From Prostheceraeus crozeri (taxonomy: Eukaryota; Platyhelminthes; Polycladida; Euryleptidae): DNA of 64,000 bases. Below the pieces are notes generated by a model, which searched no databases, was not told the DNA's origin, and was given only the letters and a program-made list of their open reading frames with translations. The position numbers were made by a program, and so were the translations under genes. Each line of letters starts with the position of its first letter. Within the stretch, counting starts at the first letter, position 1. This document shows, piece by piece, positions 23,093 through 33,125 of this stretch. Location of the stretch: assembly GCA_907163375.1 (NCBI GenBank), contig CAJQUW010006126.1, positions 245,992 through 309,991 on the forward strand, read 5' to 3'.

Positions 23093-23290
23093 GATTCAAT
23101 CATATTGTCCGACACTGAATCGGAGACATGAGCTGTAGCCTATACAAACCCAGTAGAGTTGTAGTTTGTTGCCCATGACTAAGTCCGTGGTGGACGAATC
23201 GTCGGGATTTTGCTGCTTATTTTAATTGAATATACTGTTTAAAAAAGCAGGTAGAGCTTATTATTTTTGATTCTGTCAATGATTTGATTG
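23093..23290 (+). repeat. Penelope-like terminal repeat, plus copy
   Basis: Continues the plus-strand PLE interrupted by Tc1. Shares acaaacccagtagag, gtagtttgttgcccatgact, aaaaaagcaggtagagctta and ttgattctgtcaa with the minus copy at 20130-20262 and the solo fragment at 16140. The two terminal repeats face outward from the RT/endonuclease region, giving a head-to-head arrangement. Confidence 0.8.
23174..23208 (+). ncRNA. Possible relic hammerhead ribozyme core
   Basis: The segment tgactaagtccgtggtggac then gaatcgtcggg resembles a hammerhead core: CUGANGA, a GUCC/GGAC stem II with short loop, and GAA before stem III. Here UGA and GAA are kept, but the invariant G8 position reads T and the base after GAA is T, so cleavage is unlikely. 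PLE terminal repeats are known to carry minimal type I hammerheads, which makes this placement meaningful. No convincing cleavage-site triplet with a pairing stem I was worked out by eye. Confidence 0.35.
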
Positions 23291-26200
23291 AATGTTTCAT
23301 TCCATTGCTGCTTTATTTCAACTGCATTTAAATGACAGCAGTGAATGCAGTGTTCTTTAAGCAAATTTGCTGCGCTAAATATTGATGAAGAATGAATTGG
23401 ATAAGTTTAGTGCAACCAGGTGTAGAAGAATATCTCTGAATATCTGTCTATTTATACACTGAAGACATCTATTTAATACTCTGATCGAGGGCCATTGACT
23501 TCGGATAAACTCTGCATTCCACTTAATAAATGCTTTTAATAAATAGAATCCTTTATAAGTAATAAGAAATTGCTGAATATACCAATTTTCGGATAAGACA
23601 TTAGATTTTGAATTATATTTTGGCAATATTAATATTTGCCACTTTGATAATTCGATTTGACAATTGATGCTTTACGAAATCATCGATTTCTTACTTGTTT
23701 GGTGACTGTTTAAGGAAATGTATTGAATAAAATATCAAATGGTTGCAACTAATTTATTTCATTAGAATGGCCAGTGGGATGGGTCCAGGAAAAGCTCAGG
23801 ACGAGAGCTTGGGTATATGCCTGCTAGGTCCTCAAATGGTCTGAGAATCGCAAGCTCGAGAGTGTCAATGTCGAAAATAATATTATTTGAATTCATTTTG
23901 ATATCATAATATTTGGCAGTATCATTTGGTAGTCATTTGGATATGCCAAAGCACCATGCATTGTTGCATTGTATTAAAGAAAACTTTTAAAACTCTATCT
24001 CATAAATAGCTCTATCCTCAAGGCCATAAATACACCTGCTCCACGTTTATCAAGCACGTTATATCAAGCTCAATTTTCAATAGAATATTTTGGCAAAGTA
24101 AATCAAAATAAGTGTACAAGCACTTTGTGGAAAATAGAAGAATTAGATATTGAGTTCCCCTCAACTACCTTTTCATCCAACATTAGGATTTATCAGCAGG
24201 CTCAGTTCACAGTTTTTTTAATTTTTTTGGCAGAATATAGAATATTTTTATGTAATAGAATTTTTGAATAAATCGATTCTCACAGATTCTCAATCACTCC
24301 CACTCAAATTTGAACCAGGTAGATGAATGTTTGACAGTTCTGATATGTATACTGGTCGATTTCATTAACAAACAATCGCTGATTTATCTTGCTGTTATGG
24401 TGACCTTCCAGAAAATCTATTGAATCGGAATTCGGATTAAATTAGAAAATGCCATCGCATGTGGCCTATATTTTGAATTTAATGATAACCATGCCTAATG
24501 TAATCACAAAAATCTCAAAATATAGTGATGTTTCTAAAACTGAAGCAATCGCTATCGGTGCCTAAAGCTACTGCACGAAAACTTTGTGGAGAGAATCCGC
24601 TCTTTCAGAATCAAATCACAGTGATAATGCACAATCTACTTCAATTAACTTCTCATAGTCAACATTTATACCCAATTAACCGACAAAATTAAATTCATTT
24701 TTTTCTATCTATCTATCAACCAGGCAAAAGTCTCGATCCCAAAACTCTTTGCACCTTCATGATGTTTGTGAGTTTGATCACTCATACCAAAACTAGTTAG
24801 CCGCTATCTATAGCATGACCATTGGAAAAATTAGCCTGTTGTGGTTTCACTTATGCAACAAATTCTCGTCATTTGATCTGGCTTTTGCGGGTATACACAA
24901 CACATAGACTACCGTTATGGTGACATCAATGTACAAAGCTACTTCTTAATAAGTAAAATGTGAATCTTTATATTATCTGACATAGTGTCAGGTCATCTTG
25001 GAAAACAGGCCTATTTCAAATTACAATGTCATCACAAGTTTATGCTTGCAAAGAAAAAATGCCTGCTAAAATTGCATAAATTCATAATTAACAAATTGAA
25101 ATAATCTAGCAGTAGACCTGCATCTCATGCTTCTATGATGGATATTGGTGATAATGTTTCAACTGTCATATCATTACATTTCGATTTTTCTGAAATTTTA
25201 GCGAATATGACAGAAGTGCCAGTAGGCCTATCATAGTGTGAGTCTGCATTCTGCATGACAGCATAAAATCTATTGATAAAGTTATTTATTAGGCTATATA
25301 CACACTATAGCCTGTGATACGCAAGAGCAATGAATATTTCAAAAGCAAAAGTAGCTTACTAAATATATCTTGGATTCATCTCCTATCATGGTGACCCACC
25401 AATCTAACAAGATTGAATGTTTTGAGACAGTTTGGAAAATATGAATGTGAAAATGCTATCATTTGTTTAAACAATAAAAATGTTGACTGTAAGATGCAAA
25501 TTGAAAGAGATTGCATGATAAAATATCACTCTAATTCACTACATTCGTTAGTTGCATCAACTATATCATCGTAGATAAACTCTAATGACACATTATAGTA
25601 TTAATGATGTATTTGACGAATCAAATTTATATTTCAATCGCTACCACAAGAATAATTTTGTTGCGGAACATTTTTTATAATTTTCTCTGTGCTGCTTTTA
25701 CCATAAGTCACGTTTCTGCGAGTTATTTAATTTTGACTGTAGGGTGGCAGATATCTTACATGACAAAAACTCTCAAACAAATGAATCCTGAATGCGGCAT
25801 TATTTTCTGTTACTGTACAAACTGAACACATACATGTGATCACATCAACAGTAAAATCAACTCAATGATTAAAAAGAAAAACTTCAATATAGAATATTCA
25901 GAATCAGCAATAAACAGACAGCAGCATGTAGTGTTCACTAAAATGATTGACATGAAAATAATGGCACTGTGGAACTAAGAATAAGCTATAAATAAGTAAT
26001 AATACTTATAACTAGGTTATAAATCGTGAATCAATTTTCACAATGCATTTAATTTTGATCTTTGCAAAGGCACTGAATCAGAAGCTGATCAATCAATGTA
26101 TCCAACTTTTTTCTTTAAAGAAATACTTTTTAAAGATGGAGTGCTATTCTGTATAATACAAAGTGCCGATAGCCATAAAGATCCTCCCATGCGCTACAAT

Positions 26201-26790
26201 CAATTTCACGATGAGGTTCAAACATGAGGAGAATTATTTTTACGTGTTTTTACTTATACTTCATCATACCATTATTCATTGCGAAGATAATCAAAACTGC
26301 GCTGTAATTGTCAAAATTTCATTAATTGTCGTTTTAAAAAGAGTAACTGAAGCAACCAAAAATATTTTTTGTCATGAAATCGTGAAAGCAGGAACAAGCA
26401 CTTACATAAGAGCTAAATTAAAAACATTTTTGACAAAGTTTCACTTGTCAGAAGTTCTATTTAGCGGTGATTTCTCAAGTGAAATCAAAGAAGCGACATT
26501 GTTTTGTATTTTTTGTCTGACAATTTGTAGTCATCTTTTTTAATAATACAAAGAGAATAACAGCAGAATAACAGAATAGTCACTTTAGCATTCTGTCTTT
26601 CATTAGTTGTAGCTTACACAAGCAGTTTTGTCATTAGCAAAGATCTTCCCATAAATTAAAAGTGCTTGTTTCTGTCTGTGCACGAAGATCGTATTTTGTT
26701 TGGATTCTTACAATCAATATCTGTAATTTCGTGAACTCTAAAATGGCTGTTTCAATTTATCTTAAAATCAAAGCAATTTCAATGACTTAC
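23291..26790. other. Intron-like AT-rich stretch, nothing recognised
   Basis: Lies between the two exons of the unidentified minus-strand gene. A 126-codon open frame at 26163-26543 (+) has no motif, signal peptide or flanking splice sites that convince. Confidence 0.45.
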
Positions 26791-27149
26791 TTGCAGCGAA
26801 CCTTCAGGTACGATTGGCATAGGACTGCTCTCATTGCTTGGCCCGTCGGACAACGTCTCACTCGACTCGGTCTCATCAGGGATATCGATAAGGGAGGGCG
26901 AAATTGGCCTGGGAATTGGGCAATAGAAATACATAGCGCCATCATCGTGCTGATGTGGAGTGCCAGGTGGCAAATGTACGCAAGTGTAGACAGGCATGAT
27001 CTGCTCAGACTGAAACTCTAAATCATCAAAGTCTGTGTGTTCATTATATATTTGAACAGCAATGCCCCAGTCCGTCTTACACGATTGGACAATATCTTCC
27101 AAAGTTGTCACGGGAATTCCCATAGCCCGCCGATGTGGTGTGGATGAGG
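26791..27149 (-). CDS. Exon of an unidentified host gene (acidic Ser/Pro-rich end)
   Basis: Open from an acceptor preceded by a pyrimidine-rich tract (ttcccttccacaatacaatag, exon from 27149) to donor CTGCAA^GTAAGT at 26791. An alternative is a start codon at 27207 with the same frame. Readable features: MGIPVTTLEDIVQSC, DWGIAVQIYNEH, VYTCVHLPPGTPHQHDDG, then an acidic Ser/Pro-rich tail DIPDETESSETLSDGPSN. The end phase is 0 and fits exon 20058-19903. The composition looks like a folded N-terminal region followed by a disordered, phosphorylatable linker. Family unknown to me. Confidence 0.55.
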
Positions 27150-27209
27150 CTATTGTATTGTGGAAGGGAAAGGAGGTGGTTTGCATCTTGCATAATAGCA
27201 TGAACAAGA

Positions 27210-28640
27210 TGGTTGCAGCAAAGCGCAGATGAAATAAGAGATTTTAGCTAAATCCGCTTTATTATATGCTTTTTTCTATACAGTTGTTGGCATTTTAATT
27301 AATTATTTGTGTAAATTTAAAATTACATAGTTTGGCATGTGAGAGTCATTTTCTTTTTGTTTCTGAAATATTCCAGCAAAGGATGCCAAAAATGAAATGA
27401 CAGGATAAATTGCCCTTCTTGTCGTGGGGATTTGTGGTGAACCGATGGCATACCAGGATGATACTTATGATGGTGGTTTATGATAAAAGTGAAGGACATA
27501 TTAAGGCATCGGTTAGGTTAACTTGTGATCTTCTGAGTTCAACTGAAACCAATTACATTGATACCGGTATTATGACATTCTTCACCTCGCAAATTTAGGT
27601 TGCTTGCTGATTGGAAAACGTATTTCAGAAAAGTGTATTGCCAGTTTCCCCCTCAGAATCTAGCAGGCACAACTTGTAATTGCCTAAATCGCATTAGAAA
27701 TATGAATTCAAACTTGATATATTCTCCTGGGCGCCACAACACTCGATATCTTCAGTTTGAATATTGGCAGAGATGCAAGGCGGAATGTAATAGGGGAAGA
27801 AGAAAAGGCGCTTTATGAACAGCTCAACTCCACAAACGCATTCTATTTATGCGAGGAGAGACCTTAGAATATCCGCTTGGAATAGCAGATAGAGGAAAAA
27901 TTTTGTATTGCCCAACCTATTGTAATGTGGAATAGATTCTTTGCTGTAGTACAGCGATCGAACACTGCGCAAGGAGCCTATATATGATGCTGTAATCAGC
28001 TATGCTATACAGATGATAGAAAAGGTGATTGGTGCGCTTCTGTCTTATGTCAAATTCATTACTGAAACCGGTACTGAAATTATTCAAATATAATAATAAA
28101 GAACATTCGTGTAAAACTGAATAGTCAGTCTCATGACATGCTAGGGAGAGAATTTGCGCTTCATGTTCTGTTGGACAGTCCAAAAATCTTATAGAGACTG
28201 ATAAAGCCTTCGCAAATTAATAGCGTATGGCATGAGCTGAAAAACACTATAATTGCAGCAATCGATTGTGATCAAAGTCGGATATACCAACTCTATATCG
28301 AAATTACTGCGACTCAGTAACGAATATGCAAATCAATGGTTGCCTACTGTCCATAGTTAACTTATGTTAGACTTATCAGATTTCCAGAGACTCCAACGGG
28401 GACATTTTCATCTTTTGAGAGATGAATACGAAACGCCGTGCATTGATGAAAAGCTTACATAGTCAAATTTCAAAAGAAAAACAAACGTTTGAATTGTGTA
28501 AATGTAATTTTTTTTAAAGTGCAACCCACATAATGACACATAGTTGTCAATTCAATTAATTCATTTGGATCGTCATGGATCGTCGGTGCTTTTTCAGAAT
28601 ATAGCTATAGTTTCTAATTTTCTTGTGGAATTCTCTCCAA
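27210..28640. other. Non-coding stretch, nothing recognised
   Basis: Short open frames on both strands without motifs; no terminal repeat found. Confidence 0.4.
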
Positions 28641-28644
28641 CAAA

Positions 28645-29535
28645 TCAATAGTAAATTTGCCTATTAACAAACTTTTCACTGTTTCTTCGCACATTCGACT
28701 GTTGATCGGACCAGATATTTGTCATCATCGAGAACAATCTTTCTATTGGGGCTGAAGTTCCCGGTAGACAAATGGGTATTTCATCAATTGTTAAAGGTTC
28801 GGCGAAGCAACCGCACCTTCGCTCAAATATTTATCGAGGGTGGCTCATTTTTCTTCCAATGATGTACAACTCATTTTCTACTTTTTGCAATTTGATGACC
28901 AGTATTCTTTAGATTGCAGTATACTTCATCAAACTGTTCGTCCACATTAATTGCGGCATGTTCAAATCGTTCATTGATTTTCAGGGATGAGGCTTCGATT
29001 TCGGACCAGATTGACTTATCGTCATTCATCCAAACAAATGGTTCTCCACCGGCGAAACTCCCTTCCCACAGGACAAACAGCACGGAATTAGACTGCTTAA
29101 GCGCATCACTTTGCTGGAAGTGCAAACTGATACAAACAGATGGCACATGCAGGAACTTAATAAGTGGGCAGAAAGAAATTTTTAATGCCTTACAGAGATA
29201 GAAAAAATAGTCGTGCGTCGCTTCCGGATTGCTCTGAATTCCTTCAAAATGCTCCGATCGCCACGACTCCTTCAGATTCGAAGAATTCAGATCATTGCGT
29301 AGAAGTTTTCTCGATAATGTTCGGCCCTCCGATCATTTTAAACAAGTTAGCTGGCGCATGAAAAAACGTTCACAAACTTCTCTGTAGAACTTGACATTGT
29401 CTGTGTCTCCTTGCTGTGTGATCCGGTTGATAACAGTCACTGAAACTTCACACACTTTGGCGTGTTTAATGTTGAACTGGCTGCTCATTGTTCGATTGCT
29501 GTGGTATTTAGTCAGCAGATTGTGCCATTTCATTT
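28645..29535 (-). pseudogene. hAT transposase relic (C-terminal half)
   Basis: At 28787-28645 (-) the reading IPICLPGTSAPIERLFSM continues through TNIWSDQQSNVRRNSEK to a stop: this is the hAT C-terminal dimerisation domain (LPgTSAxxERlFS). Upstream, pieces in shifted frames (FDEVYCNLKNTGHQIAKS at 28930-28870, and VKFYREVCERFFMRQL near 29350) fit the middle of the same protein class. Stops and frameshifts are frequent, so the copy is dead. It belongs to a different hAT group from the element at 60929, whose dimerisation motif is VHVERSFSALKR. Confidence 0.75.
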
Positions 29536-29970
29536 ACGCTACATGTTCCAATGTTTCCCTTCTAGTCAAACGGAAGAAGAGACGACCTGTCTAATTCTGT
29601 GACAAACAGTGATCACTAAATTTCATCAACACTTCCACCAGCAATTTCGTGTCGAGATTACCATCTTTATTTTGCTTTACGTTATCTTTCATCAGTTTCT
29701 TTGTTCCTTGAGGAATGAATTCGTTGACCTTCTTACCAAAAGGTTCATTTTCAATTTTTCGATTTCAGGAACTATCTATATCACTAGCACTTGCATTTGT
29801 TTTCTCCATGCATTATAGTTTTGTTGACTAATTTCAACTGTCATTCCAAGAACCACAAATATACTCAAAATAATAATCAGCAATATATAAATAAGATAAA
29901 TTCAGATGAAAAAATCTAAATTTAAAGTATTTCATTTCACCAAAAACTGACCGCGACAAAATTGACAACC

Positions 29971-30012
29971 GGCCGGGACCCCGGGACATGCAAGTAAAAC
30001 CGGGACGTCTAG
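29971..30012. repeat. CCGGGAC iterations (possible hAT subterminal region)
   Basis: Three CGGGAC-type words occur within about 40 bp (ggccgggaccccgggacatg and ccgggacgtc). This GC-rich cluster stands out in AT-rich DNA beside the hAT relic and resembles subterminal repeats of hAT elements. No complete terminus or target duplication was identified. Confidence 0.35.
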
Positions 30013-32340
30013 TAAATCTAACTGATATGCAATTTGACCTGAAACATGGTTAATTGATCATTTTTTCATGAAAGAGTTCATGTATATTCGATAAATGCAG
30101 CCTCTTTGAAACGAAGAGAAATTGATCATTCACGGTCTTAAAATAGCTTAAAAGAGTCATAGAAATCTAGAGCATGAGGACACAACATCTGGGAGTCCAT
30201 GAAACAAGTCATAGTCCTTGTCAAACAGTTAATAGGTCATGACGCAATTTCTATGAAGAGATTAAAAACGCCGAGAAAATGTCCTAATACAGGGCACAGT
30301 TAATGAGTAATTTCCTTGAATTATCTGAATCTATCACAAGATTTTGCCATCGTATCAGACGAAACAGGGATGCGGAGTCTTATCATTTTGATAGGACTCT
30401 GACTCCGGGTGGCAAGTATTCTAGCCTAGTTTTATGAAAAATTAACTGGCAACCTACATCATGGATCATTATAGGCTTACCTGAACTTATGTTTAGTGAT
30501 CATTGCTGCATCAATTATCAATCATTTTCGATGGAAGTTTATCAAATGTCGCTTTGAGTTGGATGCATGCGACTCGGCTCCTTCCATCTTCTTGATGTGT
30601 ATATTTCATGCGGCTTTTCTCCAGTCTCTACCAGGCAAAAAATCCCATCCTTCTCCAAAAAATATGAGCGCACTTTCGGTTTTAATATGCGCTTTAGAGG
30701 AACCATCACACACGATTAACGTTTGGGTAAGAGCTCTGCCAGAAAATATGGTGTCAAAAATGGTTTCTGAGGAGAAAATAGTTTTTTCAAGTCAAATGGT
30801 TTCCTGAAACCCCATTTAGATGGTTTTTCAAAGGATAATCGCGTAGTCACATTTTGATGGTTTCTCGACACCCCATTTAAATAGTTTTCAAAAAGGTTTC
30901 TTGAAGTCGCATATTAATGGTTTTCAGACCTGTTGTACGCTTGTCTGTCTGTGAATTGGTTAGGCCTATTTCTTTCAGCCTCATTTTGAGACGTAAATCA
31001 ATCACCTGACGTCCGTTGTCTGCATATGATAATTTTTAACTATCACCGTAGTAACCGTTGAAAATGTTTCTTCTATAATTTCAAAAATAATACGAATTCA
31101 AATTCAAGTACGCTTGGGCTTGCGTACATAGCCCTCATAATAGAATCATAGATATATTTGCATTTTATTATCAACTCTAGAAATTGAACGGCTATGTTGA
31201 TATCTGCTTAGTGTTTTTTGAGCATGTATTATTGGCATTAAGATTTCTTGTCTTTTACTTCCCGATGGACACTGCATGGTGGCAGAAATTAATTGCATAA
31301 ATTGATATTAAAAAGTGGATTGCAAACATCTATTTATTTGGCTCTTCCCAAACTTTCATTTGATGCTCAACACAATCATGATCACATTTAACTATGCTGG
31401 TTAGATTATTAAGATATAACGCTATTATTAGGAGGAAAGTATTTCTATGCATCTGTTGAAAAGTAGACAGTTATATGTAAAATAGAAAGTGCAAATTTCT
31501 ACACTTTAGTGTCTGGACAATTCTTCAGTTCATGAAGAATTACCGTTCAGAGCATGGCCTAAAACTTCATTCCATTTGTGAATAGATTGCTTTTTAAAGT
31601 TAAATATCCTTTTTCGTGCGATAGTATTTGATGCTATTGATGCTACTCCTAGATGTTATTGTACTATATTTTCTACACTGAAAACTCCTGCGTCCACACA
31701 GTGTTTTTTTAAATTCTTATCAAAATATAGAGAACGTTTTCATCGTTATGTTCCTTCTGGCCTCTTTTCAAAACTCAAAAAAGTTTTCCGACGATCTTTT
31801 AGCTAAAAAACTCCACTTGAAACTCCACTTGGCACTTCACTTCAAGATACAGAATACAATTGACTTGTTTCATTTGATCTCATTTGCATTTCATTTAATG
31901 CTTTTGAATTAGACAATGAACTTCAAGTAAATTTAATGGCAAATTACAATCAAGTTTCAATCAATATTGTCTCTTCTTTGATCAAGACTTTAATTTTATG
32001 CTCGCCAATACATGAATTCCATGGCCTTTAACACAAATTGCAAAAAATATCTATATATACATTAGAGAATTTTGTTAGAAATCAAGGAAAGTTCCATTAG
32101 TGGTTGTAAATATCATGTTGATGTGGATTTCCATTCCATTGCTGCCATAGAAGTAGATAATAGTACAGTAGAATGGAAGTTTGATATCTTCCTTATGTAC
32201 AACGGCGTGTGCCACAATTTTCATGCAATTTCCATTCTAGGACTTTATATGGTATTGTTAATTTCTATGATTGCTGCCATAAATCAAATGCGCATTAACT
32301 ATCATAGCTATTTTAGATAAGTCATTCTTTTCTTATCATT

Positions 32341-32492
32341 ACATTGTTCAATAGAAATGCAAAGTCATAGTTCTGACAATGCCAAAAGGCGTGCAGACAA
32401 TCATTGTCCGCACGCTTTTTTTATTTTTCAAAAATGCCATAAAAAACACATGATGACATCAAATTACACCATAGATTTCTATTGAACAATGT
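32341..32492. repeat. Nested perfect hairpin
   Basis: Outer arms acattgttcaatagaaat (32341-32358) and atttctattgaacaatgt (32475-32492) are perfect 18-mers. A second hairpin sits inside, gcgtgcagacaat (32389-32401) with attgtccgcacgc (32403-32415), one mismatch. Followed closely by another hairpin. Confidence 0.85.
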
Positions 32493-32502
32493 GATTATTA
32501 TA

Positions 32503-32562
32503 CTGGTTTGGCGTGCGGCAATGACCATAGATACTCATGGTCATTGCCGCACTTCAAACCAG
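32503..32562. repeat. 26-bp-arm hairpin
   Basis: Left arm 32503-32528 (begins ctggtttggcgtgcggcaat) and right arm 32537-32562 (ends caaaccag) pair with two mismatches around an 8-nt loop. The word gcgtgcgg is shared with the hairpin just upstream, so the two hairpins are related. Confidence 0.85.
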
Positions 32563-33125
32563 CATAACAATCATACATTGTACATCAATAGAACTGTTGA
32601 AGTCTTATACTTTTGTTCATTATAATGTGCAGTCTGATTCACGATTTATGACTCTCATTTTTTTAAATTATTTGAAATGTTTGTTTTCCAGTAACGTTGA
32701 TGTCATTGAATGATACCTAGACAGAAATATAAATTTTTTTGAAAAAAAATTCTGAAAACCATTTTGTCTGATAGAGAGGTAATGTTCTCACACAAACTAG
32801 TATTTCATTTTTGTCTTTGATGTGACATTTGGCGCGTAGGTGTGATCGAGGCTAGGAAGGCTTGTCTTCTCTACTAAATCACAGAGTGAAAAGACAATCA
32901 CGGTTCATTCCTTCAACTATTACAAGCTTTGCATGCACTGCTGTCTCTGTACTTTTGCTTGACGAAGAAGTTGATATCAAGACAGTAACAGCTATGCACG
33001 AGGAGAATAGATAAGTTGCTTGCTTTATATTTCTGGTCTAGTTATTGGCCGGAGTGCTATCATTTGATAGGACTCCGAATCCAGCAAAAATGATAGGACT
33101 CCGACTCCGCATCCCTGAGACGAAA

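Larger units (their letters stand above)
30738..32790. mobile_element. Insertion nested in the hAT-like element
   Basis: Interrupts the homology between 'cgattaacgtttggg' and 'atgttctcacac' that is continuous at 17290-17330. Ends are weakly inverted: ctctgccagaaaatatggt on the left against ctctatcagacaaaatggt (reverse complement) on the right, with gtaa on both sides as a possible target duplication. Near the left end 'atggttt' words are iterated (30760-30930). The interior is non-coding with strong hairpins at 32341-32562. Type not assigned. Confidence 0.55.
30365..33117 (-). mobile_element. hAT-like element with 8-bp TSD, copy 2, split by insertion
   Basis: Terminal inverted repeats cagggatgcggagtc (30365) and gactccgcatccctg (ends 33117) are flanked by perfect 8-bp direct repeats agacgaaa (30357-30364 and 33118-33125), the hAT signature. 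Outer parts match the relic at 16948-17685, including a decayed BED-finger exon at about 30480-30715 (-). The middle (about 30738-32790) is an extra 2.05 kb absent from the other copy. Confidence 0.88.

Noticed and set aside
26163-26543. 126-residue plus-strand frame as a gene
   Set aside because: No signal peptide, domain or promoter, and it lies within the probable intron of the minus-strand gene.
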